This document shows, piece after piece, positions 37,983-46,143 of a stretch of 64,000 nucleotides of DNA. The position numbers and the translations under genes are program-made. The stretch comes from CALBTQ01 sp036725605 (lineage in GTDB: Bacteria > Lernaellota > Lernaellaia > Lernaellales > Lernaellaceae): assembly GCA_036725605.1 (NCBI GenBank), contig DAIMDW010000014.1, positions 62,001 to 126,000 on the forward strand, read 5' to 3'. The notes below the pieces were generated by a model. The model had not been told where the DNA came from. It did not search any database and worked only from the letters and a program-made list of their open reading frames with translations. Each line of letters starts with the position of its first letter. Within the stretch, counting starts at the first letter, position 1.

Positions 37983-39632
37983 ATGTCCCGTTACGAAGCC
38001 GTGCCGCACCCACGCGATCCGAAGTTGGTTTACTACCGCAAAGTGGAAGGCTCCAGCGAAACGAAAGTCGTTCCGGTGAAAAAATCGTCGCGCCAGAGCG
38101 CCTCCAGCGTCGTTCCCGCAAAAAGACCGCCGCGTAAAAGCGCCTCCGGCGTTGTCCCGGCGAAGCGGCCCAAGGGCGAAAAGCGAGTCGTGCCCGCCGT
38201 TCGCCCCGCCAACCCGGGCAAGGTCGTGCCGGTTATTAGAAAGAATCGTAATTTTCAGTTAGCGACAATCGAGCAACCTCCTTATGATTTTTTTATATAT
38301 AAAACACCTACGTTTGAACTTGCAGAAATGTATCGTGGCAAAGACTTTCCAAGCGATTATTATGGTTTTATTGATGAATCCTATTTGGAAATTGAAGTGA
38401 CAAAGGATTCAGGAGATGCGCAGTTACGTTTGGATTTAAACGATGGATACATACATTCGGATTATTTTTCTTCGACGGTTGACCCGATTAGGGGAAGAAT
38501 TTTTACCATCGAGTTTTTCCACAACGGTCGAAATAGAAATTTAAGACTGTTCGATTGGCCGGAAACAATCATGCCGGCGGAATGTCTTGATCATACGGTT
38601 ATCCGTCCTCACCCCGGTCATCATATTAATGTAAAGAATGTTCGAATGATCCTGAATGGGACAGTCATCTGTCAGAAACAATTTTCGTCACCGAAGAAAA
38701 TAACAAATTATCAACCATTGGATCTGACCTCGTATATTCGAGAAACCAGATTGGGCCATTTGCGTAAATACACAAATTCGAACAACCCGATTCTTATCAC
38801 GGCGGCGCTGGAATGGGGTAAGGCATGGAATATAATGAAATATGGCGGAGTGTGGAGAAAAAGCGTTGTCGGCCGATGGGAAGAAGAACCGGTTAATTGG
38901 TGTAGTGAATTTGCTTCGTGGGTGATTCGGCAAGGGAGCAATCTGCATCCGCCGGCAAAATATGGAAGGAATTTAGGCAGTTATGATTTGGCGCGGTATT
39001 TTATCGGTCAAGGTTGGGATACGGATTTATTTTTAAAAGGCAAAAAAAATGATATTGGTTTAAATAGATTTATCACACCGAATAATTATATTTCACTTTG
39101 GGATGAGGATAAGCATTTGGTTGACCCTAATTATATTAGAAAAAAATATGATTTTGTGGGTATGAAACTACTTGTTGGTGGATTAAACGAAAAATTGAAT
39201 GAACGAAGAGAATGGTTAGGCACTGAAAATGAAAAAACCTTTACTTTTTTTGCTAGAAATCCACGTCAATGTAGTTACAACAATTTGCCAAATGTAATAA
39301 AGCCAGGATTTTATGTGAAAATTAAAAGAGGAACGATAAATGAGCCAATACGAGGCCATAGTACTCTTTTTGTTGATTGGATCCACCAAGAGGATGGCGA
39401 ATGGAAAAAAGGCTTTGTAAAGAATGGCTTCCGAAATTATTTTTGGGGACTTGGTGGAAACCAGGATGATCGTGTTAAAGTTAAAATTTATGAAATTTCC
39501 GAATCGACCTCCACTGCCGATATCTTCTGGAAAGCCAGTTCTGATGCCACCGGGGCTTACGGCTATCAAGACGGATTCGGCGACACTCGTAATTTATCGG
39601 TAAAGCCAACAGGCATTAGGGGACGAAGATGA
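37983..39632 (+). CDS. Cysteine-peptidase/amidase-like protein, island copy 2
   Basis: The ATG at 37983 (GGAGGGA ribosome site) gives 549 residues with no signal peptide. Residues ~28-87 are a basic, disordered repeat region of VVPAKRP/VVPVKK units separated by SAS. A unique middle follows, then the C-terminal domain shared with the 35209 protein: Cys307 in WCSEFASW and His459 in GHSTLFVDW, with IKPGFYVKI between. The 5' ~250 nt are GC-rich and the rest markedly AT-rich, a mosaic. The next gene starts inside its stop codon (ATGA). The peptidase fold is inferred from these motifs. Confidence 0.65.
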   Translation: MSRYEAVPHPRDPKLVYYRKVEGSSETKVVPVKKSSRQSASSVVPAKRPPRKSASGVVPAKRPKGEKRVVPAVRPANPGKVVPVIRKNRNFQLATIEQPPYDFFIYKTPTFELAEMYRGKDFPSDYYGFIDESYLEIEVTKDSGDAQLRLDLNDGYIHSDYFSSTVDPIRGRIFTIEFFHNGRNRNLRLFDWPETIMPAECLDHTVIRPHPGHHINVKNVRMILNGTVICQKQFSSPKKITNYQPLDLTSYIRETRLGHLRKYTNSNNPILITAALEWGKAWNIMKYGGVWRKSVVGRWEEEPVNWCSEFASWVIRQGSNLHPPAKYGRNLGSYDLARYFIGQGWDTDLFLKGKKNDIGLNRFITPNNYISLWDEDKHLVDPNYIRKKYDFVGMKLLVGGLNEKLNERREWLGTENEKTFTFFARNPRQCSYNNLPNVIKPGFYVKIKRGTINEPIRGHSTLFVDWIHQEDGEWKKGFVKNGFRNYFWGLGGNQDDRVKVKIYEISESTSTADIFWKASSDATGAYGYQDGFGDTRNLSVKPTGIRGRR

Positions 39633-40879
39633 AACGCTTTACTGTTTTATTAATGGTTATTATTGTCGCTTTGTTTTTATCCGTTTCCCAGGCAAATTCT
39701 AAGAACACAAATGGAAAAATTTTAGTTAGGTATTCTCCCGACGGTAAAAAAATCAATGATCTGAGATGGGAAACAGACAGTAACTATTCCGCTTTTCTTC
39801 CGCTGAGCATCGACCATTTGGGACAGGTTATCGTGTCGGTCGGTAATTTCCTGCTGGTTTTTGATAGCGCGATGGAAACAGTAAGAAAAGGAGATTATTG
39901 CGCTCAAAGGTTATTGATTGACAATAACAATAACTATCTCCTTCAAGTGGCAGATGGTATCTTTAAAACTGATGTTGAATTTAATGAAATATGGAAAATT
40001 GAAAATATTCATCTAGATCTATATACCGAACCGATAACTTTGGATCATAATAATAATTTTTATTACATCAACAGCACATGTACACCACTAAAGGAATCGG
40101 CAACCTTGGTGAAATATGATGAAGCCGGCAATTTTCTCTGGCATATTTCCCACGATGACGAAGAAATCAATCCATGTGTAATGCAGGATATTCTGATATA
40201 TGATGAATTTATTTATTGGCGGGCCGATGCGCCTAGTAATTTAAATTACAATACGGTTGTTTACAAATATGGCAATGATGCATCTAGTTATTGGCATATA
40301 GAAATGGAACATGCTTATAATCTGATGCGATGGAATGAGGTTAATAAAAACCTTGTATTTGCTTCTAAGGATTATCTTACTTTTTATTCGAGTGAAGGAG
40401 AACTACTCGATGAGTATTCTATCGACGAGATCGTAGATGCCAGCGGTTCTGCTGTTTGGGTATCCGACCTGGAAATTGATACGGATGGTCAATTCTCCAT
40501 ACTGATTGTTGATCGAGGAGACACGGAAAAAATTATTCTTGAAAAGATCAATCAATTAGGTGAGCCTCTCTGGTCTGCGCCATTTGTTTATTCAGACAAT
40601 TACCTGATAGACTTTCAAACCCAAATAGATAGTGAAAATAATATTCTCATCAGCGGATTATCTTGTTTTGATGTGAATGATTGCAATTGCGTTCTTTTTA
40701 AATTGGATTCAAACGGTAACCATTTATGGGAAAATCGCCTACCTCGGTGTTACTCAAAGGAGTTTACTTGCTCGACTGCCTTGGACGAAGACGACAACAT
40801 CTACCTTGCCGGATATTACGGTTACGAAGAGGACGATGGCGACGATGATGACGACGAACCCGGCTGCGGGTGCTTCTAA
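39629..40879 (+). CDS. Secreted propeller-like protein with Asp-rich Cys-containing C-terminus (possible partner)
   Basis: This 416-residue protein has a signal peptide (VIIVALFLSVSQANS). It has repeats of the form LSIDHLGQVIVS, ITLDHNNNFYYIN, QIDSENNILISG and ALDEDDNIYLAG, as in NHL/SBBP-type propellers. The last residues are an Asp run followed by EPGCGCF, comparable to the DDGCGK end of the C1 protease. Translation is coupled to the peptidase-like gene by a 4-nt overlap. It plays the same positional role as the lipoprotein at 36720, but with a tail in place of a lipid anchor. Confidence 0.7.
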   Translation: MKRFTVLLMVIIVALFLSVSQANSKNTNGKILVRYSPDGKKINDLRWETDSNYSAFLPLSIDHLGQVIVSVGNFLLVFDSAMETVRKGDYCAQRLLIDNNNNYLLQVADGIFKTDVEFNEIWKIENIHLDLYTEPITLDHNNNFYYINSTCTPLKESATLVKYDEAGNFLWHISHDDEEINPCVMQDILIYDEFIYWRADAPSNLNYNTVVYKYGNDASSYWHIEMEHAYNLMRWNEVNKNLVFASKDYLTFYSSEGELLDEYSIDEIVDASGSAVWVSDLEIDTDGQFSILIVDRGDTEKIILEKINQLGEPLWSAPFVYSDNYLIDFQTQIDSENNILISGLSCFDVNDCNCVLFKLDSNGNHLWENRLPRCYSKEFTCSTALDEDDNIYLAGYYGYEEDDGDDDDDEPGCGCF

Positions 40880-40893
40880 CGCGGAAAGCCGAA

Positions 40894-40909
40894 TGCGGAA
40901 TGAGGACGG
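40894..40909. repeat. Right-edge copy of the island boundary repeat
   Basis: TGCGGAATGAGGACGG matches TGCGGAATGAGGGCGG at 34913-34928 with one mismatch. It lies between the last intact island gene and a broken gene tail. Confidence 0.7.
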
Positions 40910-40911
40910 TC

Positions 40912-40983
40912 AATAAAATCCACGTGGCGATGAACGCCGGCAGCTACCTGGTCCACCTGACGCGTGAGATTGAGCCGGAGTAA
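40912..40983 (+). pseudogene. Broken 3' end of a second propeller lipoprotein gene
   Basis: Twenty-three codons and a stop encode KIHVAMNAGSYLVHLTREI and a PE end. The intact lipoprotein at 36720-37889 ends with VLHVAMNAGDYLCHLTREI. About 16 of 20 residues agree, with many silent base differences, so this is a diverged homologue, not a fresh copy. Everything upstream of the repeat junction has been lost or replaced. Confidence 0.8.
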
Positions 40984-41015
40984 TTGCCACCGGGCGGGCG
41001 AAAATATGTTATTCT

Positions 41016-41046
41016 AAAAAAAAGACCGGCCCACCTGGACCGGTCC
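41016..41046 (-). terminator. Terminator after the S8 peptidase operon
   Basis: The stem GACCGG/CCGGTC is followed on the minus strand by eight T, about 30 nt past the stop at 41073. Confidence 0.8.
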
Positions 41047-41072
41047 TTATGGGGGAATGGGAAGAGTATTTG

Positions 41073-43121
41073 TTACTCTTCAGGGAACCAATCGTCCGCA
41101 TTGGACGACATGTCAGGCTCGCCTTCCCAATCGTAGCTGAAGCCACCCAAGACCTCGTTCGTGCCGTCCAGGGAGAACGGACTGACGAACGAACTGCTCC
41201 ATAAGAGTTTGATGATCGGCGTAAACACGGGGTCCTCCCCGATGATCACGCCCGTCCACGCCAGGCCGGCGCCCCAGATAATGCCCGGTTTGTACGCTTC
41301 CTGGTACACGTCCAGCATCGGCGAACCGTAGACGGTCATGCCCGTCCACGCCAGCCCCTGGCCCCAGATCACCTCTTCGCCGGTCAGCGGGAAAATCGTG
41401 CTCGACACGAAATCGGGATCGGTCACCCACGGCTCGCCCGGAATCTGGCTCGAGCTTTCCGTCGCCTCGGTCAGATACACCGCGCCCGCCACGTTCAACA
41501 AACCGCTGCCCTGCTCGATCGCGTTGAGCGCCAGGCAGTTCGGATCGTCGCGCCACAACGGATCGTCGTAGCACGTCGCCGCGCTGCTTTCGGCCAGCAG
41601 CGGCTGCGCGGAGAGCATCAGGATGGCTTTGGCTTCGTTGTTGGTCAGATTCGAATTGGCCTGCACCAGCAGCGCCGCCGTTCCGGCGACGACCGGCGCG
41701 GCCATCGAAGTTCCGCTCATCTGGAAGTAGTCGGTTCCGCTGCACGACGTCGCGCCGTAATCGCACCCGTTGACGATCCGGTCGGGATAGATCGTGCCCA
41801 GCAGGCTGCCCGGCGCGTAAGGCGCGATGATTTCCACGCCCGGAGCGACCAGGTCCGGCTTGGCCAGCCCGTTCCACGCCGTCGGGCCGCGCGAGCTGAA
41901 GAACGCCACGTTGTCGTTGTGCCCCAACGCGTCCCGCTGCCGCTTGGCCGTGCCGCGCATGTCCGACGCACCCACGGTGATCGCCGACGGACTCAAGCCC
42001 GGCGAAGCGATCGAACCGTACAGATTCTGGCCGTTGTAGTAGCCGTAGTTGCCGGCCGCGACCACGACGATCAACCGGTTCTGAACCGCGTTTTCCACCG
42101 CCTGGCACAGCGGATCGTACTGCCACGGATCCATCGGCGGCAGGCCCAGCGACAAGTTGACCACGCGAATGTTGTAGCGGCCGCGATTGGCCGTCACCCA
42201 CTCCAGCGCTTCGATCACGTCGCTGATCAGACCGCTGCCGTTGCTCTTGAGCACCTTGGCGATGATCAGATTCGCTTCCGGCGCCACGCCTTCGAACGTC
42301 GTGTCGTAACCCAGATCGTACGAACGACGGCCGTTGCCGGCGATGATGCCCGCCACGTGCGTGCCGTGGCCGTAGCCGTCGTTGACGTTAATCACATTGC
42401 CTTCGTTGGTGAAGTTGCGCGCGGCCACCACGCGGTTGCCGAACACCTTGGAAAAGTCCGCATGCGTGCGCGCGATGCCGCTGTCCAGCACCGCCACGCC
42501 GATGCCCGTGCCGGTGTAGCCGGCAAAGTCGATCGCGCTTTGGCGAACCGCCACCTGATCGGTGCCGATGGTCTTGTTCATCAGGCTCAGATCGCTGACC
42601 TGCACGTCGCGATCCGGCGTGATGTACGCAATCCGATCCAGGCTCGCCAGACCGGCGACGATCTTCTCGTCGGCCGACAATTTCATGATGTGCACCGATT
42701 CGTACGTGTCGTCGATCGGATACCCGTCGGCCTGCAGTTCCTCGCTCAATTTCCAGATGACCGCCTGATCGGTGGACATCTTCCAGATTACCGCCTGCTC
42801 CGCCGACAGCTTCCAGATGACCGCGCCGTCCTGACGCGCCTTCCAGATCACCGCCGGATCCATCATCAATTCGCGGGCCAGATCCTGGTTGATCGCTTCG
42901 GCGAAAATCCGCTGCGGATCGGCCTGCACCAGCACGTCCACCCGGCCGTACTCGGCCAGCAGCGGCATCAGATCCGGCGAAATTTTGGCCTGCTGTTGCG
43001 GCGTCAGATCGTCGAACGTCTGCGGCGCTTCGTTCATCGTCGCCTGTTCGACATCTCCCCCGCATCCGAAAAATGAAAATACCGTGATCAGCAATACGAA
43101 CCAAAAGAACCGTTTCATCAA
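41073..43121 (-). CDS. Subtilisin-like (S8) serine protease lipoprotein
   Basis: This 682-residue protein has a signal peptide with lipobox-like FFGC (Cys20). The pro-region contains four exact 10-residue repeats beginning AVIWK (residues 90-129). The S8 domain has catalytic Asp213 (VAVLDSGI), His252 (GHGTHVAGI) and Ser in GTSMAAPVVAG. After it come two copies of IWGxGLAWTG. It is an envelope or surface protease. The first ATG overlaps the stop of the small upstream gene (TGATG), so the two are coupled. A second ATG at 43118 is equally possible. Confidence 0.92.
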   Translation of the reverse strand: MMKRFFWFVLLITVFSFFGCGGDVEQATMNEAPQTFDDLTPQQQAKISPDLMPLLAEYGRVDVLVQADPQRIFAEAINQDLARELMMDPAVIWKARQDGAVIWKLSAEQAVIWKMSTDQAVIWKLSEELQADGYPIDDTYESVHIMKLSADEKIVAGLASLDRIAYITPDRDVQVSDLSLMNKTIGTDQVAVRQSAIDFAGYTGTGIGVAVLDSGIARTHADFSKVFGNRVVAARNFTNEGNVINVNDGYGHGTHVAGIIAGNGRRSYDLGYDTTFEGVAPEANLIIAKVLKSNGSGLISDVIEALEWVTANRGRYNIRVVNLSLGLPPMDPWQYDPLCQAVENAVQNRLIVVVAAGNYGYYNGQNLYGSIASPGLSPSAITVGASDMRGTAKRQRDALGHNDNVAFFSSRGPTAWNGLAKPDLVAPGVEIIAPYAPGSLLGTIYPDRIVNGCDYGATSCSGTDYFQMSGTSMAAPVVAGTAALLVQANSNLTNNEAKAILMLSAQPLLAESSAATCYDDPLWRDDPNCLALNAIEQGSGLLNVAGAVYLTEATESSSQIPGEPWVTDPDFVSSTIFPLTGEEVIWGQGLAWTGMTVYGSPMLDVYQEAYKPGIIWGAGLAWTGVIIGEDPVFTPIIKLLWSSSFVSPFSLDGTNEVLGGFSYDWEGEPDMSSNADDWFPEE
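42735..42854 (-). repeat. Four tandem 30-bp repeats in the S8 pro-region
   Basis: Units at 42825-42854, 42795-42824, 42765-42794 and 42735-42764 each encode AVIWK plus five residues (ARQDG, LSAEQ, MSTDQ, LSEEL). The sequence TTCCAGAT recurs every 30 bp. Confidence 0.9.
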
Positions 43122-43333
43122 TTCCCCCCCATGACGGCGGCCGTTTCCTCCACCTCATCAATCGCGGCCTTGCCGTTGCTGTAAACATGAACTTTGAGCG
43201 TGGTCGGATTTTCCTCGTGATCGTCCAATTCCTGAACCAGACGTTGCTGCAATGCAAAAATGGACAGGGCGGTTACCTGATCCAACCGACTGGGCGCCAT
43301 AACGTGAATTTGCTGTTTTTTCCGCATACGCAC
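43118..43333 (-). CDS. Small protein coupled to the S8 protease gene
   Basis: This 71-residue protein starts at GTG 43333 with GAGG 6 nt upstream; an ATG at 43327 has poorer spacing. It has a basic N-terminus, a helix (LSIFALQQRLVQELDDHEE) and a strand-rich end (TLKVHVYSNGKAAIDEVEE). It has no signal peptide or membrane helix. It overlaps the protease start by 4 nt. No family is recognised; a regulatory or chaperone-like role for the protease is speculative. Confidence 0.65.
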   Translation of the reverse strand: MRMRKKQQIHVMAPSRLDQVTALSIFALQQRLVQELDDHEENPTTLKVHVYSNGKAAIDEVEETAAVMGGN

Positions 43334-43572
43334 AGTGAACCTCGGATTTTATTCAGACCGTGCATTTACAAAGCACATGCCAAGGTCAACCGCTTTGGAA
43401 GGAAGTGATGCTATCTGATTGTTTTATAATGCTTTATTATTTCTCGACCGGGTTATCGAATACCCCGCGTCCCCTGCCCCTTTTTGCCGCCGGAAAGCCG
43501 TGCATGAGGCAATAATTGCCTTTATTATCAACCGGTTTTTCTTTTAAAACATTGGAACAACCGTTCAAATTC

Positions 43573-43588
43573 AGTCAAGCTTTTGACT
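43573..43588. promoter_or_regulatory. Palindrome AGTCAA-GCTT-TTGACT
   Basis: This is a perfect 16-bp dyad and one of two identical-arm sites in this spacer. It lies 240 bp upstream of the S8 operon start. The lack of a T-run argues against a terminator, so it is a candidate operator. Confidence 0.5.
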
Positions 43589-43747
43589 AATTGACGCCCC
43601 AATTTCGCAAATTCATCTAAATAACAACCGCATTTTCGGCCAAAATGTTGACACAAATCCACCGCTATTCGCCGCTTCCAGGAATCCCCACCGAAAAGCC
43701 ATTCTAAATATCCAACATAACATCTTATTATTACACAGTATTATGCA

Positions 43748-43763
43748 AGTCAAAAGATTGACT
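43748..43763. promoter_or_regulatory. Palindrome AGTCAA-AAGA-TTGACT
   Basis: This is the second dyad with the same arms, 175 bp from the first and about 100 bp from the end of tRNA-Arg. The identical arms around different 4-nt centres suggest a shared dimeric regulator. Confidence 0.5.
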
Positions 43764-43860
43764 ACAAGCTCTCGACACTCCGCCCGCAAGCTTGTCGTAA
43801 TCTTGACAACATTCCGTGTTAATTGAACGGATATTCAGTTTCGGGTGGATCATAAAAAAA

Positions 43861-43935
43861 TGGCGCCCCCAGCAGGAATCGAACCTGCGCACACGGATCC
43901 GGAGTCCGTTGCTCTATCCACTGAGCTACGGGGGC
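43861..43935 (-). tRNA. tRNA-Arg (anticodon CCG)
   Basis: A full cloverleaf with acceptor GCCCCCG/TGGGGGC, anticodon stem ACGGA/TCCGT and loop CTCCGGA reads CGG codons. The T-loop TTCGATT is present. The 3' CCA is encoded. Confidence 0.95.
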
Positions 43936-43950
43936 GTAAAAGGAAAGAAG

Positions 43951-44023
43951 TGGACCGTAGCAGATTCGAACTGCCGACCTCTGCCTTGCGAAGGCAGCGC
44001 TCTTCCAGCTGAGCTAACGGCCC
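43951..44023 (-). tRNA. tRNA-Ala (anticodon CGC)
   Basis: The acceptor GGGCCGT/ACGGTCC contains the G3-U70 pair that marks alanine tRNAs. Anticodon stem CTGCC/GGCAG and loop TTCGCAA read GCG. The 3' CCA is not encoded. It lies 15 nt upstream of tRNA-Arg and probably shares its transcript. Confidence 0.95.
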
Positions 44024-44095
44024 ACATCCGGGATGCGTTATATAATCAATTCCCATGCAATTGTAAAGGATTAAATTCATTGAAGCCAGTTGAAT

Positions 44096-45160
44096 TCAGC
44101 GAAACAACTTTTCCGGATCGCCCTTGTGATATCCATAGATCAACACGTCGCCGCGCCGGTAATTTTGCGCCAGTCCCACGTTCTCGAAGCTGATGCCCCC
44201 GTGCACCTCGACGCTCGATTTCCAGTACACGAACCGCCCGTTGACCAGCCCCCGCAGGCTGTCGTCGTAGGCGCCCATCGGCTTGCGGAAGTACTGCGTC
44301 AACACGCGCCGGTGCGGATACCCGCCCGCTTCCCACGGCTTCTCCTCGTCGGGCCGCGCCGCGAAAACCACGTCGCCGTCGGCGTTTTTGCGCAGCAGGT
44401 CCAGCGGAAAGAACCGGATCGGCGCGAAGCCCAGCGCGCGGTAATGCGGCCAGATCGTCCGTGCGTTGAGCACCCGGCCGCGCAGATACACGTCGCGCTG
44501 CCGCGTCAGGTTGCCGAAAGTGGACGACAAAACGTTGTAGCGCATCGCCTTGCCGCCCGGCTCGTCGTAGAACACGAACATCGCCTCACGCGGCCGGTCC
44601 GGGTAGAAATGCACCAGAAAATACGGGCGCGCGCCGTTGGGAAATTCCTCGCAACGCACCGCCAGCGACATCACCGGATCACCGTTGGCGTCACGCCCGG
44701 GCCGCGCGACCTCCTTCCAGGGCGGCGGCTCCTGGTCGCGCCAACGGTCGTAGTCGCGATGAAACTCCGGCGGATAGGCGAATATGCGAATGCCCGGCGC
44801 CTTGTCGCTCGGGCTGCGGTCCAGCTCGCTCTGGCCCAGTTCGCCGTCCATAGTCACCGGCGCGACCGCCAGAAAGTTGATGAAATACAGCGCGCCGTCT
44901 TCCTCGAAGCCCATGCGCAGCAGGCCGCGCGGCCCGCCCACGTCATCGCGCCCCAGGCCGACACGCGCCGGCGCAATGCCCATCACCATCCCGTCGCGCA
45001 CGCCCCAAATCGGATAATCCCCCGCGCTCATCGGCCGGATGAACGGATCGTCTTCGCCGAAGCGATCGATCGTCGGCTCCCACTGCACGCCCAGCGGCGA
45101 CCACGACGCGCACCCTGACGCCGCCGTTACAATGAGCATCAATAGGAAGAAGCGTTTCAT
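44096..45160 (-). CDS. Lipoprotein of unknown function
   Basis: This 354-residue protein has a signal peptide and lipobox AASGC (Cys17). The mature protein is rich in aromatic residues and strands (LYFINFLAVAPVTMDGELG, YFLVHFYPDRPREAMFVFYDE). I do not recognise a family; the residue pattern suggests a beta-sandwich. It ends about 70 nt after the tRNA pair and is divergent from the next gene. It will be exported and membrane-anchored. Confidence 0.75.
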   Translation of the reverse strand: MKRFFLLMLIVTAASGCASWSPLGVQWEPTIDRFGEDDPFIRPMSAGDYPIWGVRDGMVMGIAPARVGLGRDDVGGPRGLLRMGFEEDGALYFINFLAVAPVTMDGELGQSELDRSPSDKAPGIRIFAYPPEFHRDYDRWRDQEPPPWKEVARPGRDANGDPVMSLAVRCEEFPNGARPYFLVHFYPDRPREAMFVFYDEPGGKAMRYNVLSSTFGNLTRQRDVYLRGRVLNARTIWPHYRALGFAPIRFFPLDLLRKNADGDVVFAARPDEEKPWEAGGYPHRRVLTQYFRKPMGAYDDSLRGLVNGRFVYWKSSVEVHGGISFENVGLAQNYRRGDVLIYGYHKGDPEKLFR

Positions 45161-45250
45161 TGAAAAACATCATCGCACAAGCTCCGATGTCGCACAAAGG
45201 CGAAAGATCCGGCGTTTGAGTACGGCCGTTCGATTGTGTCTTCATTGACC

Positions 45251-45280
45251 TTGACTAATTGTATCCGCTTCCGCTATACA
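45251..45280 (+). promoter_or_regulatory. Putative sigma-70 promoter
   Basis: TTGACT (45251-45256), an 18-bp spacer and TATACA (45275-45280) lie in the divergent spacer. Transcription from about 45287 would leave a leader of about 86 nt before the ATG at 45373. Confidence 0.6.
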
Positions 45281-45372
45281 AAAGGTCCTATTCAAAAAAC
45301 CGATTGTATTACCCGACGGAAGCCACGTCGGGCTGTGGGTTTAAAATTCATTTCATTCAAAAGGAGGAACCA

Positions 45373-46002
45373 ATGAAGAAAATTCTTTTGATCAGCGCCC
45401 TGATTCTGGTTTTCGCGGTCGGCACCGCTCTGGCGTTCGGCATTCCGGGCGTGAGCAAGTCCAACCTGAAGAAAGAAGTCAAGCAGCTCAAGTTGACCGA
45501 AGCCGCCGGCACCCTGAAGGATTTCGAAGGCGGCGACCTGGACCCCAACAAGGCCAAGCAGGTTGAGTACACCGTGTACAACGATGCCGATTTCGACGGC
45601 TTCTCGCTGTCGGTGGCCAAAATCGAATTGATCCTCGCGTTCGGCAACAACGTGGTCGCCGACATCAACGCCAAGCTGGACACCGCTGAAAAGCAGGAAG
45701 ACCTCGACGTGCTGAAGAAAAACGCGGAAGCCGCCAGCGCCGCTCTGACCTCCATCGCCACCGAAGCCCCGAAACTGGTCGACTCCTCGAAAAACATCAT
45801 CAGCAGCATCAAAGGCAAAGTGACCAAGGATCCGTTGGGCTACGGCAAAAACGCGAAAGACATGTATGCCACGCTCGAACACGGCGCCGAAGTGGGCAAA
45901 AACGCTCCCGGCCAGATCAAGACCCTGACCGAAAACCTGGTCGAGATCCTCGGCAAAATCAAGACCAAGGGCGACGAACTTAACGCGAAAGCCGCTGAAT
46001 AA
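45373..46002 (+). CDS. Exported helical protein of unknown function
   Basis: The ATG at 45373 follows a perfect AAGGAGG. The 209-residue product has a signal peptide (ISALILVFAVGTALA). The mature chain is Lys/Ala/Asp-rich and mostly helical, with heptad-like stretches (INAKLDTAEKQEDLDVLKKNAEAASAA is the longest region of this kind, about residues 97-123). It has no Cys. The expression signals are strong and a strong terminator follows, so it is probably abundant. A periplasmic structural or chaperone role is a guess. Confidence 0.75.
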   Translation: MKKILLISALILVFAVGTALAFGIPGVSKSNLKKEVKQLKLTEAAGTLKDFEGGDLDPNKAKQVEYTVYNDADFDGFSLSVAKIELILAFGNNVVADINAKLDTAEKQEDLDVLKKNAEAASAALTSIATEAPKLVDSSKNIISSIKGKVTKDPLGYGKNAKDMYATLEHGAEVGKNAPGQIKTLTENLVEILGKIKTKGDELNAKAAE

Positions 46003-46033
46003 TAACTGACCGTTTTTTGATGATATTTTGCAA

Positions 46034-46061
46034 GGGCGGAAGATTTCCGCCCTTTTTTTTT
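46034..46061 (+). terminator. Strong Rho-independent terminator
   Basis: The perfect 8-bp stem GGGCGGAA/TTCCGCCC with a 3-nt loop is followed by nine T, 32 nt past the stop of the exported helical protein. Confidence 0.92.
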
Positions 46062-46143
46062 ATGTATTTTCATCGGCCGACCGATTCGTTATACTGCGTA
46101 ACCAATTTTGGGTCTGAATGATACCAAAAATGATTGTAGGACA

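Larger units (their letters stand above)
43334..43860. other. Gene-free AT-rich spacer with two matching palindromes
   Basis: This 527-bp region between the S8 operon and the tRNA pair has no convincing ORF. It holds two copies of AGTCAA-N4-TTGACT (listed separately) and several further TTGAC/GTCAA half sites. It should contain the S8 operon promoter and the end of the tRNA transcript. Confidence 0.6.

Noticed and set aside
34471..41072. Type VI secretion or phage-tail locus
   Set aside because: No sheath, tube, baseplate, VgrG or ATPase genes are present; only possible cargo-like genes can be seen, so no secretion system is called.
43816..44193. Open frames across the tRNA pair
   Set aside because: They overlap two complete tRNA cloverleaves and have no ribosome site.
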